Positions 11,073-24,538 are shown, counted from the stretch's first letter. The stretch: 64,000 nt of DNA from Calvatia gigantea (GCA_025093985.1 JACAAK010000002.1:1798001-1862000); one strand, 5' to 3'. Notes: generated by a model from the sequence alone, not told the origin. Program-made: numbers and translations.

Positions 11073-13881
11073 ATGGCCACTACCCGTTCAGAGCCCCTCT
11101 CTATCGAGTCCTTACTCCAGAAACAACGCGAGGAGAAGGAAGCAGCCGCAAAGGTAGTTTGCGGACCCCAAGCGTATCCTGCTTAATCTCATTGATCTCA
11201 CTTCTGTGCAGCCTAAATTCCTAACGAAAGAAGAACGAGCCAAGCTCGCAATCGCGAAGCGGGCTCAGGAAATCAAAGAGCAGAAGGGGCGGGAGGAAGC
11301 AGCTCGACGAGACAGAGAGACATTAGAACGTGGAGCAGAAGAACTTGCAGCAAGGGATCGAAACAAATATGGCGGTGGACGCTGTCAGTATCTATTAAAT
11401 TATGCTCCATAACTCTGACCTGACGAACACACAGACGATGACAGGTACTCTGGTTCGGAGCGTGACCGAGATCGCCACAGCAGACGGGGGGACGGTAGAG
11501 GCAGACCTGCGCCACCTCCGACAACAGACGACCGTCGCTTCCAAAATGTGCCCACTGGTCCTCGAGCAGATCGAGGCAAAGTCAGTACTCCAACTGGCTC
11601 TAATGAGCAAGCATCGTCATTCTCCATGCCGCCTCCTCCCGTACCCTCTACCACGAATAATTCCTTACCTGACTCGTCCACTCCCTATGTCCCACCCATG
11701 ACGGATAATGATTTGACCGCCATCCGGTCCCGGTACCTTGGAGTAGACAAGAAGAAGCGCAAGATTCGAAAAATGAATGACAGGAAGTTTGTCTTTGATT
11801 GGGACGCACAAGATGACACCTTTGCTGAAGATTCACCCGTCGCCGTGGGGAGTAACAGACAGGGTGCACAGATCATGTTTGGACGGGGTCATTTGGCTGG
11901 AATGGATGACGGTGGCGGGTCAGGTGTGAGGAGAGCCCCTGGAGGAGATAACCTTGCTGATGCCATGGAGCGAAGAAGGGCTGCCAAAATCGGGTTTGAT
12001 GAGAGGCATTGGACAGAGAAGCCCCTGCTTGAGATGAAAGATCGTGATTGGCGCATATTCAGAGAAGACTTCAGTATCTCGGCCAGAGGTATGCCTCCCT
12101 ATTTTTTGAAATCTTCCGGAACTTGAACCAATCTTTTGAATAGGTGGCAATATTCCCCATCCTTTGCGGTCATGGACTGAGTCCGACATTCCCCAGCTTA
12201 TCCTCGAATGTATCGAACGAATTGGCTACAAGGAGCCATCGCCTATTCAAAGGCAGGCCATTCCTATAGGCCTTCAGAACCGTGATATCATTGGTATCGC
12301 TGAAACAGGTATGTCTTTGCGCCACATACAATCTTCTCCCGAACGCTCACACGTACCCACTTAGGTTCGGGTAAAACGGCTGCCTTTGTTATTCCTATGC
12401 TTGCTTTTATTGGCAATTTGCCGCCATTCACGGATGATAATCGACACCTGGGACCCTATTCGTTAATCCTAGCGCCCACCCGTGAATTAGCCCAACAGAT
12501 AGAAGCCGAGGCGCACAAGTTTGCTAGCCCCCTTGGGTACAAATGTGTCTCCATAGTTGGAGGTGTAAGTCTACCTCCCTTTCTAGAATCCGGTACATCA
12601 ACCTTACTGGAACATGACAGCGTTCCGTCGAGGAGCAACAATTCAATTTACGAGAGGGCGCCGAGATCATAATTGCAACACCCGGTCGTCTGAAAGACGT
12701 GATCGAAAGACATGTTCTTGTCCTTTCCCAATGTCGATATGTTGTTATGGACGAAGCTGACCGGATGGTTAACCTCGGTTTTGAGGCGGACCTGACATTC
12801 ATTTTGGATTCTTTACCGACCGAGACCATGCAGGGAGAAGATCCTGGTGAACAAATGGACATTGACGGAGAAACCGTGATAAAAAAGGGTCGAACTCGTG
12901 TGACGACTCTATTCTCGGCTACTATGCCTCCTGCAGTTGAACGTTTAGCAAGAAAGTACCTCAAGAAGCCCGCAGTAATTACCATCGGTGAAGCTGGTCG
13001 TGCCGTTGACACGGTTGAACAACGAGTTGAGTTCTTAAATGGGGACGAGAAGAAGAAGTATGTGGTTTGTGCCTTTTTTAATTGGGCACGTTCACCAAAA
13101 CATACCTAGGATACGCCTACTGGAGATCCTTAACAGCAATCAATTTGCGCCTCCCATCATTGTATTCGTCAATCAGAAGAAAACGGCCGATATGGTGGCG
13201 AAAGACTTGTCCCGAGGTGGAGTAAGCCCCCCTCATAATGCTCGCAAAAGCCCCCGTCCACTGATTACTTACGGTTAGTGTCGTACTGCTACCTTACACT
13301 CGGGCAAAAATCAAGAACAAAGAGAAGCTTCACTGCAATCACTACGAAATGGGGAATCGGATGTCCTCGTTGCTACTGATTTGGCTGGCCGCGGTATTGA
13401 TGTACAAGATGTCAGCCTCGTGATCAACTTCCAAATGGCGAACACGATAGAAGCGTATGTTCACCGTATTGGTGAGGATTACATACTTCATTTTTCTGTA
13501 TGTTGCCACTATTCGCTGATATTTAACCCGGATAGGTCGAACTGGCCGTGCTGGAAAGTTGGGGACAGCCATAACGTTCCTGACAAATGACGATGATGAA
13601 GTCATGTGCGTTTCTTTGCCGCCAACTTATCTTGGTCGCTGCGCTAAATATTACTTCTTATCTCCCAATCAGGTACGATCTCAAGCAAGGTAGGTTCCTG
13701 GTCACACGTTCCCAGATCATTTTGGGTATCAATTCTTCAACTGTGATGGCTTACTCTCCCGACAGAAATCTCCAAGAGCCCCGTGTCGAAGGTCCCTATC
13801 GAGCTTGCGAAACACGAAGCCGCGCAACACAAAGTATCGCGGGAGATGAAGAGGAAGCGGGATGCTGAGGATCAAGGCTGA
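11073..13881 (+). CDS. PRP28: Pre-mRNA-splicing DEAD-box RNA helicase Prp28 (DDX23-like)
   Basis: It displaces U1 snRNP from the 5' splice site during spliceosome activation. The N-terminus is basic and coiled ([18 protein letters not shown], then [18 protein letters not shown]). The conserved entry segment [15 protein letters not shown] and [20 protein letters not shown] is diagnostic for Prp28. The helicase core has all expected motifs: [13 protein letters not shown] (Q motif), AETGSGKT (I), PTRELAQQ (Ia), ATPGRL (Ib), VMDEADRM (II, with DEAD), FSAT (III, SAT), [10 protein letters not shown] (IV), [13 protein letters not shown] (V) and [12 protein letters not shown] (VI). The tail [20 protein letters not shown] leads to a TGA at 13879. 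Several short introns interrupt the gene, one inside AETG|SGKT. Length is about 750-780 residues. Only about 130 bp separate its start from the divergent EF-hand-like gene. Confidence 0.95.
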
Positions 13882-16800
13882 AACGCGTTGGACTTAGTTG
13901 ATCCCTCCACTGCGGGGTAACTGATTTTTATCAGCTCACCGTAAATTTCCTCTGTGATAAGCAAAGCTGCTGCCCGCCACAACGCAGTGCATAATGGATT
14001 AAAGAGGAAATTCACTTCCAACAACTGCACGTTTTGCCTCAATTTCATATCCAAGGTTCTATTGTTTTTACCCAAGAAATGCGGCCGGAGGAACCCTCCA
14101 CCGTCCAGTAACGAGTTTAGCTCGTGGTTTGTCTAACTGGTTCAAGAATGCCGAGTGATGGCAGGTCTTTTCAGTCTTGCAGACGACCACGGGATAAGTA
14201 CTCAAAAACAAACCAAATCGTGCCTGGTGCAAGTTTGTTCACAATCCCGGGCCGATATTTCCTCTTGCCTGCATCTTGAAAGTGAACGCAGTGGCTTATC
14301 CAGTGGGATGCTCCTGCGCCCTGGAGACGCCTTGTGAAGTGACCACCGTCCGTACTCTTGGTTTTGTTTAATCTCGACAAGTGACTTCAATTTACTTATG
14401 TAATAGGCCGGTGTGGGAGGTGTTATCAGCATGGCATGTCCTATTTTCTGTAACCCCACCAATCTCGGCGTTGGATGCCACGCCGCTTTGTGCGTGAGAT
14501 CCCACACCTGACACAGCAACATCCCCTCGCACGGCCCTAGCGGCGATGGAACCCACATAAAATCTCGTGAGGACAGAAGGACGGAGATGAGACAGGTCAC
14601 TCCAAACTTGTGATGTCTTTCCGAATCATCATTCACAAGTGTTGACGGTGGCAAAGAGCTAGAATCCTTCGCCACTGAAAATTCTTCTCAGGGCGTAATG
14701 CCAGCAACGGGTAATGAGGAAATATGACATAATGAGTTTGTCTAATCGTTGTTGAATACCTCATGAGGCTGCTGTTGGGAGAGATCTCAGAAGTGTTTGG
14801 AAGTATTCCAGGAGCATCATTAATGAAAAGAGAGAAGTTTCACCGCAGCCGAGACTTACAGCGCCGATTCCTTGCCCACCAACGGAAATCCACGGAACAA
14901 ACTCCGAGTGGGTCACTTCGCCACCCCTCGAGCACCACCGAAGAGCAGCTTTCAAATCCGCGACAAGAACGAGTCACAGGGCGGAATCACAGCTATACCT
15001 CACAGGGGTTCATAGCCAATGGATGAAAAAGTACAACCGGACTGTTCTGGCGAAGTAACCAAGCTCAACAATGCACGATCCCGCACTAAATCCCAACGGA
15101 CTGCGGTCCCATCATGCATCGTGTCTTACACTTAACGCCCAGAGGGGTATTTTATAGGAAGAAGGCGAACCGCGTCAGGAGTCGAGCTGCTTGCATTCTG
15201 GATCTTTAAATTCGAAGTTTCCGGGTTATTCTCAAGAACCGCAGCTGAGTGGACATCGAATACATGATTCCTTCGTTGGCAATTGGGTATTTTCCTTGAC
15301 TGATTTTTCCTTTCGATTCGATGAGTCTGTGACTCTTGAACCCCATGTTAACGTCTCAGGCGCTCTTACGATAATCCATCCACATGTTCTCACGGCGATG
15401 TCGCTTTGCTTACCCTTACTTGTTTATCCGCATCGACTCGGGGCAAGGTTGTTCATCCGAACTGGAACGGGCTCGGATCAGCACTGACACCAAGAAGCCG
15501 AACCTGGCTCGCCTCATCAAAATGCAACAACTCCAGCCTACTCGACAAATGTGGATGTGTATTCACTGTTACCCAGGCACACTCTTGGTTGTTCAAGTTG
15601 GGAAGACCCGGTTGACTAATAAGAGGAGAAGAGCATGGACGGCAGATCACCGTAGTTGATCTTCACAGGAACATCCTGAGTGTACCTCGGCTTCTACAGT
15701 ATAATTACGCTCGACTTACCGGGCCCACTTGTGTTTGTGTTATATTTAGAGTTCTCGGATAGACTCTTACCGCCCTCACTGCGTTTGAGTCAGATTTCAA
15801 CACGCTCGAATACCCCTCACGCTTAAGGTTACCCGCCGGCATATGTTCCGAGGAAGCTTCTGCAGATGAGCACTCGTGTTTCGTTATGCACTCTACATGA
15901 CTAGAGGCATTATGCATGATATTGTCATATAATCCACACTCACCATCTCTCCTTCAACTTCGTCACCATCCAGCTCTAAAGGCTCCCCAGCCATATGTAT
16001 AATTCACATGATCAAAGAGTGTGGTTAGGTTCTCCCGTCAGTGAGTTTGCTCTTCTCGTGCCAACGCTCGGCAGAAATAGGAACACATCCTCCGCCTAAC
16101 TTGTGCGCAATCTCGGAAGGCCAACAAGTTGGAGAAGCAACTTTTTTATGAATGGAATTTGTACTTCGAAGTCCTTCCCTGCCCATTACCGGGTTATCGG
16201 GATAGACAGCTGAAACTGTTGATGATCCTCGGCAGTCACCACTAGATAGAAGTTCGGTCTGTCCCACGAGGAGACTTCAATCATTGGTAGATGTTGGTTG
16301 AATTTTGAACTACGTTTACCCGACCTTTACTTCTCGCAAGGCGATAATAAGGACTACGATCCGCGAACCTTCCCCGTACCGGTATTTTGTGATATGTGTA
16401 TTACCTTGACCAGAGTCAACGTCTTTTAACAAGCATTCCCTATTTATCACGCATGCATCAGTGGGTCTTTGCCTGGTCCCTTCTGATTGGAACTGGTAGA
16501 CTCGAGTAACAGGAACTTGTGCCTTACCCGACCGTTCCTCGCCAAATTCACAATGGAAGTGGTATTATTAGCTTTTGTGAAAAGACACCCAACCAAGTTC
16601 CTCAGTGTCCTAGCTTCAGGTCCACTCATCCCACTCAGCGCCGCCTGTTATTTTTGAGTTTCATTTGAGACCCCTCTCTGCATGATCGCCGCTACGCCAG
16701 TTTCCTTGGCAAATGGTCACCGTTACTAATTAGTCTGGTCTCTAAGCCACGAAGGACATATTTGTACTAGTACAGAAGACACAAACATCCAAGGGATGCG

Positions 16801-19800
16801 CCCTCAGAAGAGCTAAGAATAGTCACTATGCCACGCGATTAAATCGACGAAAGCAACTCATCGTGCATCATGAGTTGATTGGACTCGAGGAACAGGGGAC
16901 AATGTCGATACAACAGACTTGCGAAAGAGAAGAAAACACGCTTTGTCTGGTTGGTCTGACAGGTCTCCGTCATGCATCAGCATAGTCCTGAGCCCGTTTC
17001 GAGGGGGAGACCACTTATTCCCAGCGCGCGCCGTAAAGAAAGATGGTTGAATTTAAGAAGCACACAGGGCACCTCGAAGCTTGGGATACTTCTTCCAACT
17101 CATGACATCACAAATGTTTCTATCGACTACCTGAAACTACACCTGACAGAGAAGACTGCTCGAACCAGGAGGAAACTCCAATGCCGTTTCTGAAAATTGC
17201 GTGGAGATTTGCTTTGTGGTCGAGTTGGCAGTGATAGAGCAGAGTGTGCTGATAGGGCCGTCTACTCATATGTGAATTCACCACCATTGTTCAGTTCCTG
17301 GAAGGTACAGAATCCATTCCGAATGTCGGTTTCATTCCGTCTTCTACAACGCCGATCAATACCAGAAGTGGGTTTGTGCGAGTCATAGATACGGAATACA
17401 TACGACATGCTACAGTTCATATTTTACCATGCCTCTGCTACCCAGCACAGGGTAGCTTTCTGTGTGGGTGGATAGTCGGTCCGAGTGACGACAGGTGAAC
17501 CACAGATAAGGCTGCGACAGACAGCATCTTGTTTCCTTTCATCCCTACAGGATATATGGGGTCGGATAAAGCCCCCCTGGGGGGTTGCCACCAGGGTCGG
17601 CGATCGCGGAGGAGGTGTGGGTGTTAGCATCTGGTAAGGACGGAGCCATAGTTTAAAGCCAAAATAGCGATAACTATGAAGGGGGAAAGTGTGGGCCTGA
17701 GATTTCACAGAGCAAAGGCCGCGACTTTGGAGATCCGGATTGAGGCTGCATTTGATCTTCGAACGTGCGCTCACGATGGCAGAGGACCGCATTTCCACAG
17801 AGGCTCCAGATGAGTAAATGGACCTGGACGACTCTACACATTGATCCTTCGCCAGGGCAAGCCGTCGAGCACGTTTGGTACGAGTCTCTAAAACTCCCAA
17901 AGGCCTTCGACTTAGCAACCTGTGTTTGGTGGTCTATCCAGCTGAGCGGAAGACGGGTGGGTCCCGAAAGTCCACGAGACTGTCCGTCGTAGGGTCAGGA
18001 TGTCTCTGACGTGGACAAGTCGGAGGGATTGCTCCAGAATATACAGGGCTTGGAGCGGGTGTCGTCAGTGTTTCAACCTCTCACGCACACCACCTGCGAC
18101 AAGTCAGTACCGGTTGCAGCCCTACTCAGGCTGTCACCGTTGACTCCTTGGACGGCACCAGTCTACTTGTCCGCTTTTTTTTTTTTTCACGCCGCACTTC
18201 CAAATGTCGCTGAACACGTCTCGCGTCAGAACAATGACGTGAAAAACTCGTCAAAATCCATTCCAATCGGAGGGTTGACGGAACCGCGGTCGTATTAGTA
18301 TGACCGCTGTAATAGGATGTATTGGGCTCATTGTACCAGATCCAGGGAGGACATACCCTGGGGGTCTATAGCTTACTATTGACGGAAAGCGCACAGGCAC
18401 TCTTTGTTGATTCGTTTGACCAAAAGGGGGTGCAAAAGCAGGACAGGCGGTGAACGGCAGGTCTCGAGACCGTATTGAATTGAACACCCTGCGCTCCAGA
18501 TTCTCCTGCCGTCCAAGCCCTCACGTATGCTTATCGGCCTGAGTACAAGTAAACTGCCGAGACCTACCCCCCACAACGTGATAAGGCCGGGACGCAGTGT
18601 TATTAATGGACATTGATTGATTGTGGACATGTATTCAGCTGTTGTAAATCGCGCACCAGGCCGAAAAAAATTCCCTTGCCCTGGCGTCATGAATTTTGCC
18701 ACTCCAATGTAAGTAAACCTCCAGGATTCGAGAAATCGACATCGAAAAGCGGCTTCTTTTGCCACAGCGTAATCCGTGGTTCGAATCTCCATGGGGGCGT
18801 GGTGTGTATTACCCGCCACAGCGCTCGAGGAGGGAGGCGGTTAACTAAAATTGACGTGATAATAAAGGGACGGGTCTTCAAAGGGTGAGCCATGACGGAA
18901 TAAACGAACAATACGATCCAGTTTGATACAAGAACAAGAGATGAGGGTGATTCGGAGGACCCAGGGAGGTAAAGAACCAGTCGGACAGGTCCTGGAGAAA
19001 TGTAAGTCACTCTGGTGGTCTAAGGTTCCATGACCCATCCAGGGATTGAAATAATATTCTGCTTACGTTCTGTTTGTTAGTTCCTTGATGTATGTTGCAT
19101 ATCACCAAAGATAATTTGTTATCATAAGGGAAATTTTGAGGTGTGTTTTAGGGGGAGGTGAGGATAACCATAGAAGCCCGGTCGAGTGAGAGTAAACGTG
19201 TTCGCCACATCGGCTAGGAATCTGTTTTTTTTTTTGAGAGATGGGAGAAATGTGTTGTGTGTGAAGCTGGACTTATGTAGATATGCGGCGACAGAAGACC
19301 CATCCGAGTTGTTGGTCTGCTGTTACCCATTAAACGATCAAATACAGTACAACCCCGATGTCTTGGGACCGGATGTCAAATCTCAGTGTTTGAAGTCAAT
19401 GAGGATCATGGTTCTGGATTATCTAGTGTGCTAAGGCCCCGCTGGTATGTGAGAAACCATCAGGAGAAATATGAATTGCTGTACGTACTTGGCTGTCCAC
19501 AAGGTCTACGAAAGGATGCCGGGTCGGATTAGGTCTTAATTATACCGCGAAGGGACGCGGGCGTTGGACGTTGAAGGTTGTAGACGACTGACCATGAGAC
19601 TTGATCAAACCAGGCTCGTGTGGTGGGCATGGTGAATGTTTATGGAAGAGGCGTCATCAGTGGAGTAGAGCAGGCCATTATGGAGATTTTAAGCGTATAT
19701 TAAGACAACAGTCAAGGACTACAATCGCCCACGATCCGGAGTTTAGGAGAGGTGAAGCGATCGGTTGTCCTTTGGGCTTTAGCGCCAGGAGTGAATAGAC

Positions 19801-21672
19801 TCTGGAAGGCATCGTAGTTTTTCTTTGTACGTATCCACCATAGTGACCGATTTGTAAATAGCCGGCTTGGGGCAGGTGCAGAATGCTGTGCGCTGGCTGT
19901 TCGGAAGGATGTGGTAAGCCAAGGTGACGCTCCCGGGGATAAACCCTTAGAGTAGGCCCTAAGACAGGGTGCCGTCGGACAGGTTTAACAAAGAGAGTGA
20001 ACTTTGATGTTGTAAAGGACCTCATGTTCTGCCCTTCCCCCCCCCCAAGGAATAGGATATGAATGACATCTCGTTGCTGTGTGATATGTGATTGGGATCA
20101 TGAGAGTTGGAGCGTTGGTTGTCTTGTGATCTTAATTGACAACAATAGAGGGCGGACTACAGTATCTGAACTTGGAATTGCCGTCATGCGTGCATGCATC
20201 ATTCCGATGTGGCGTTGTAGGACATTGGGATATCTTGGTGCCGAAGTAGGTGACGAGACGCAAGCTGAGACCAGATGATTGTCCAGTTGGGGGGGTTGAG
20301 CTAAGCTTGAAGAGTCAACTCCGAGTATGGGATTGAGATCTTGTCCCGGGAAAGACATTTGGAAAAAGGTTAAACAACAGGAGGGCCGCATGGGAGCCGG
20401 TAGACAGACGGTTGTAGCCAGAGGATGGAGCACAGACAAGTCAGAGATATTTTTGAGTACGCGTAAATGAATGCAGATGTTATTTATATGATGGTGATGA
20501 TGACTGCGGCAGCGGCGATGAATACAAGAGGAAAAAGGCGTGGGGCTCTTCGCAACTGGACTAGGCTAGAAGCGTTGAAACAGAACGGCACGAGTAACAA
20601 TCGACTTCTGAGATGCCTCTGTTGGCGGCGGGTGACTTATACTTACTCAGTAAGATGAGCGAGATTGGCAGGCGGGCAAGGTGTGGGAGATGATGCCAGG
20701 TGGGGCTGTCCGTTCAGTGGGCAACGCAAGTCGGCGCCCACAGGTTGTTTGCAGAGTGTAGTATATAAAGCCAAAGCCGAATGCTCTTCTTTTTTTATAT
20801 TTTCTGTTGATTGATTTCGGGGTGGGTAAACTAAGTGGTTGCAGGCAAAAAAAAAGATGCCAATACAGATTTGTGCGAAATTAGAAATGGGCCGGAGCCG
20901 CGGAGAACAAATGAAATAAATTAGGAGATTAAATTATGAAAACAGCAAGGAGAGAGGGTTGAACGCGGCATTTGGGCGTCCAACGTTATGTACTATTGTG
21001 CAATGCCAAGAGCGACGGAACAGAGAGGAGCGAGAAGAAGACCGGGCGGGATGCCAAGAGGCACTAGTTTAAAACACGCGAAGCTAATAATAATAGAAGG
21101 TTGGTCTGCCAAGGCGAGCGACAAGGAGGAAGGAAGAGCTACACGACTGTGCGAGTGGTTTTACACGATGTGCTGCGAGCTGAAAATGGACAAGGTCCGC
21201 TCCATGGCTGTCCGAGTGGTTTTACAGTAGCGACAAGCCAAGAGGACACGAGAAGTAAGGTGGAAATGGGTGATGGGGAGGTGGAAACGGACTAAGTGCG
21301 GCGTGTGTATTTGGACGATGGCTGGTGTTTTAGTAGCGCGAGGTGTGTTGAGCAGGCGGAGGGGGGTTGCGGGGGGTGGGTTGGACGGGGTGGGCGGAGT
21401 CGGAGGGAAGGGCTAGGGAGGGAGGAAGTGATTTGTCAGCTTGGGGATAGGGTCGGACCGAGTAGATGAGATCGGGATCTGGGAGTCGCATGGGATGGAA
21501 TGCCGAAGGGAGGGGCCAAGCGGCCAAGATGAGCTGGTTTGGTTTGTGATTGATTGTCGTCACATGGGCTTGGAGGGCAAGTTCGTTGGACACAAATCCA
21601 AGCCACCCAATCTCTCCCTTCCGCTGCCACTCTATTCTCCTTCCCTATATCTACTCCAGGATTTCTCCAACC
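13882..21672. other. 7.8 kb stretch with no recognisable gene
   Basis: This is the longest gene-free stretch in the window. All open frames are short (the longest, on the minus strand at 17424-17918, is 164 codons), show no known motif, and cannot be extended by good splice sites into a protein-like chain. I looked for tRNA T-arm patterns, snRNA and 5S signatures, terminal repeats and transposase or reverse transcriptase motifs and saw none. On the plus strand the base composition shifts from pyrimidine-rich (about 15.2-16.5 kb) to purine-rich (about 18.8-21.4 kb). Small items inside it are a 13-base T run near 18175-18187, a direct repeat CGAGTGGTTTTACA at 21152-21165 and 21213-21226, and a G-rich tract at 21359-21395. 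It could be a long regulatory region, a non-coding RNA locus, or decayed mobile DNA. Confidence 0.6.
21359..21395 (+). promoter_or_regulatory. G-run cluster, possible G-quadruplex, upstream of the Hal4-like kinase
   Basis: Five runs of three or more G lie close together (GGGGGG, GGGGGG, GGG, GGGG, GGG) with spacers of one to six bases, fitting the G3+N1-7 pattern. It sits on the coding strand about 280 bp before the kinase ATG and is followed by further GGG runs to 21424. Folding or function is inference. Confidence 0.5.
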
Positions 21673-24538
21673 ATGAATCCCCCTCCAATTCTCGCCGCAA
21701 CCGACGACGTCGACGAGCCTCCCCCAATCTTTCTCCCCCGTCCAACTCCCACTACCCCAATCCCCGTCCCTTCTCCACCTTCTCCAACCCTGCTGACTGT
21801 TCCGCCCACCGACGACACCGGAAAGATTACTTCTTCAGCTGCTGCTTTCAACACTGTGCAGGACGCACAGGTCCGTTTTACCAACAGCCTTCTCCTCTCA
21901 TTGTCTAATTATAGCCCCCCCCCCCTCCCAAAAAACCTTAGACCGCCAACAGCACAGCCGGGCACAGAGATTTCTCTGTCCCACCCTTAGATACTGAATT
22001 CACCAAACGCTCACAGAGCCCTTCGCGCTCTTCAAGCACCTCCAGTACCAGTGGCAGTCGCACCTCTCGCTTCCGTTTCGGAACACGCAAAAACAGTTTT
22101 ACCACCCTCGCCAGCACCGCTATGCCCGTCCTCGTCGCACCTGCCGTTCCTACCTCTCCTGTGTTGAACTCTCCTCCCTCTATGTCTCCCCCCAAACCTT
22201 CCACCCCAGCCACTCTGCAACATCAACCCTCATCACAGAAGCACGGCCCTCTCTCCGACCTTAAACGATTCCTCAATCACCATATTCCCCATGTCCACCA
22301 CCCTCCCCTCCCACACCACGATCGGCACCTACCCTCTCCCGCTACCCCTTCTGAACCTCGCCGTGGTTCTGAGTCTGATGCCACGGATGTTGCTGTAATT
22401 GCAACTCCCAATGCAAAAACAATCCTTCCACGTCGTTCGACTCAAGACTTCAAACGCGAACTCAAGCTTCCATCCCTGGTTCGCAAAGACAACCAGAAGG
22501 ATTCTATCAAGCAGAGCAAGGACCGAACACCGTCTCCTGCTAGCTCTAAGAGCAACTCTCATTCCCCTACCAATACTTCAAATGATATCCTTCAACCGTC
22601 ATCACCTAATCAAGCCCTACATAGCCACAAGGTTCCTCCCCGGTCTGGTTCCTCCACCCCAGGCTCTCATCCCATCCTCTCTCTTCAAGATGCTACCCAT
22701 GCTCATCTCTCTAAGAAATATGGTAAATGGGGTCGTGTTCTCGGAAGCGGAGCTGGCGGGACCGTTCGCTTGATTAAGGCCAGTACCAAGAACGGCGGAG
22801 GTATTTTTGCTGTCAAAGAATTCCGTCCAAAACGCTCAGGCGAGACGGAACGAGAGTATCAAAAGAAGGTTACTGCAGAGTTCTGCGTTGGGTCCACCCT
22901 GAAGCACCCTAATATCATCGAGACTGTCGATATCGTGTCTGACCATGGCCACTATTATGAGGTTTGTCGACCCTGTTTGTCTTGCACCGCTTTTTGATTA
23001 ATAGTGGGCAGGTCATGGAATATGCTCCCTTCGACCTTTTCAGCGTCGTAATGTCCGGAAAGATGTGCCGACCGGAAATTTATTGCGTATTCCGCCAGAT
23101 TTGTGACGGCGTTGAATACCTCCACGAGATGGGTCTTGCCCATCGTGATCTTAAGCTTGACAATTGCGTCATGACAACTAACAACATCGTTAAACTCATC
23201 GATTTCGGTACTGCGACTGTCTTCCACTATCCAGGCAAAGCACACACACCAGCGACCGGTGTCGTCGGCAGCGATCCATACCTCGCTCCAGAAGTCATCA
23301 GCAACGAAAACTATGATCCTCGAAAGACAGACGTATGGAGTGTCGCCATCATCTTCCTGTGCATGATTCTCAGGAGGTTTCCCTGGAAGATCCCCGACCC
23401 CAAGAACGACGCCAGTTTCAGGGCGTTCGTCAACGCCCACCCTGACCTCTCCGTCAAGCCTCCCCCAAAGAAGAGCCGGGATCAGAAACTAATTACAACC
23501 GGTCAGGGAGCTGCTGACAACGACGAGGGTCGTGAGCTCCCCCAAAATGGGGTCCCCGCTACCATCATTAATAAACCAGTTCCACCAGCACGCGCAGGAA
23601 GCACGGATAGCAATCCCTCCGTCGACTCCAGCACAAGTACCTCCTCAGAGACTACTTCTATTCTCTCGCAGTCCTCCTCTGGTTCAGAATCATCGGCGAT
23701 CACGGACCCCCCCTCGCGACTCGCCAGTGCTGGGAAAGACCTTAGTCCCGATGAAGCCCGCAAGAGGCGCATTGTCCAGGGATTGGCGTCTGCTCAATTG
23801 TCATCATACAGTGCTGCAACACTGCCTCTAATTGGCCCCAACGGCGTGGTCCTCCACGCCTCTGAGAGCCCACGAGAGATGGACGCCTCAGTCCTGACAT
23901 TCGCACGCCCCGGTACATCTACGGAGTCCCTGCCTAGCCCTCTCGAGGCTGGATATCTTGACAACTTGCCCACACCTCGCGTCAGCGCTGCACATGTCGC
24001 AACAGCGCAAATGGATTCAATATCGATGACCGCCGACGCTATGGAACCGGAGACCATCACACCGCCCATGATAACGGCCACGCCCCCGGAGGAAGAGAAG
24101 ACGCCAACCGTAAATGCCACCGCCCCATCACAGAAACGGCGCCCACGCACAGACAGTGTCATAACGTTCCATGCTGGAGGTGCGGAATCCATCTTCCGCT
24201 TGCTGCCACGTGAAACTCGACCGGCGCTACGGCGGATGTTGTTCGTTGAACCGTCCTCGCGGTGTACCCTTACGGATCTGCTCAAGGGCAGAGGCAAAAC
24301 GAGTGGATTGCTCTGCGGATGCGAGGTTGGTCGAAAACGTGGCAGCACATCATCTGGTATTGAAACCCCCCCTGGTGGTCACTGTGTCGACCATGATGAC
24401 TATGACCCCGAGGACGAAGATGATGGCGATGAGTGGTTGACGAGCATCACACCATGCTCGAGATCCGGTGCACAACCCTCCCATGTGCACATCAAGGTCG
24501 CTGTCGATGATAAGCAAGGGAAGAGGAAGTTCTTCTAA
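21673..24538 (+). CDS. Serine/threonine kinase of the Hal4/Sat4-Hal5 (NPR1) fungal family
   Basis: Kinases of this fungal family stabilise or control plasma-membrane transporters and ion homeostasis. The start at 21673 begins [20 protein letters not shown]. Two introns are inferred (near 21870-21940 and 22962-23012), giving about 913 residues. A long Ser/Pro-rich N-terminus includes the family-like [18 protein letters not shown]. The kinase domain starts near residue 325: GSGAGGTV (G-loop), FAVKEF (catalytic Lys), [13 protein letters not shown] (HRD), [11 protein letters not shown] (DFG) and [20 protein letters not shown] (APE region). After [12 protein letters not shown] an insert of about 220 Ser/Thr/Pro-rich residues interrupts the C-lobe, which resumes at [20 protein letters not shown] and [20 protein letters not shown]. 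The end is acidic ([15 protein letters not shown]). The 80 bp before the ATG are C/T-rich, a normal leader. Confidence 0.88.

Noticed and set aside
17424..17918. 164-codon open frame on the minus strand in the gene desert
   Set aside because: No recognisable motif, no helpful splice extension, and a length expected by chance over 8 kb.
18765..18800. GGTTCGAATCTCC resembling a tRNA T-arm (B box)
   Set aside because: The flanking five-base stems do not pair, and no A box or acceptor stem fits.
21152..21226. Direct repeat CGAGTGGTTTTACA, 61 bp apart, considered as a tRNA-Ser/Leu remnant or transposon end
   Set aside because: Only 14 bases are shared, there is no cloverleaf, and no target-site duplication is visible.
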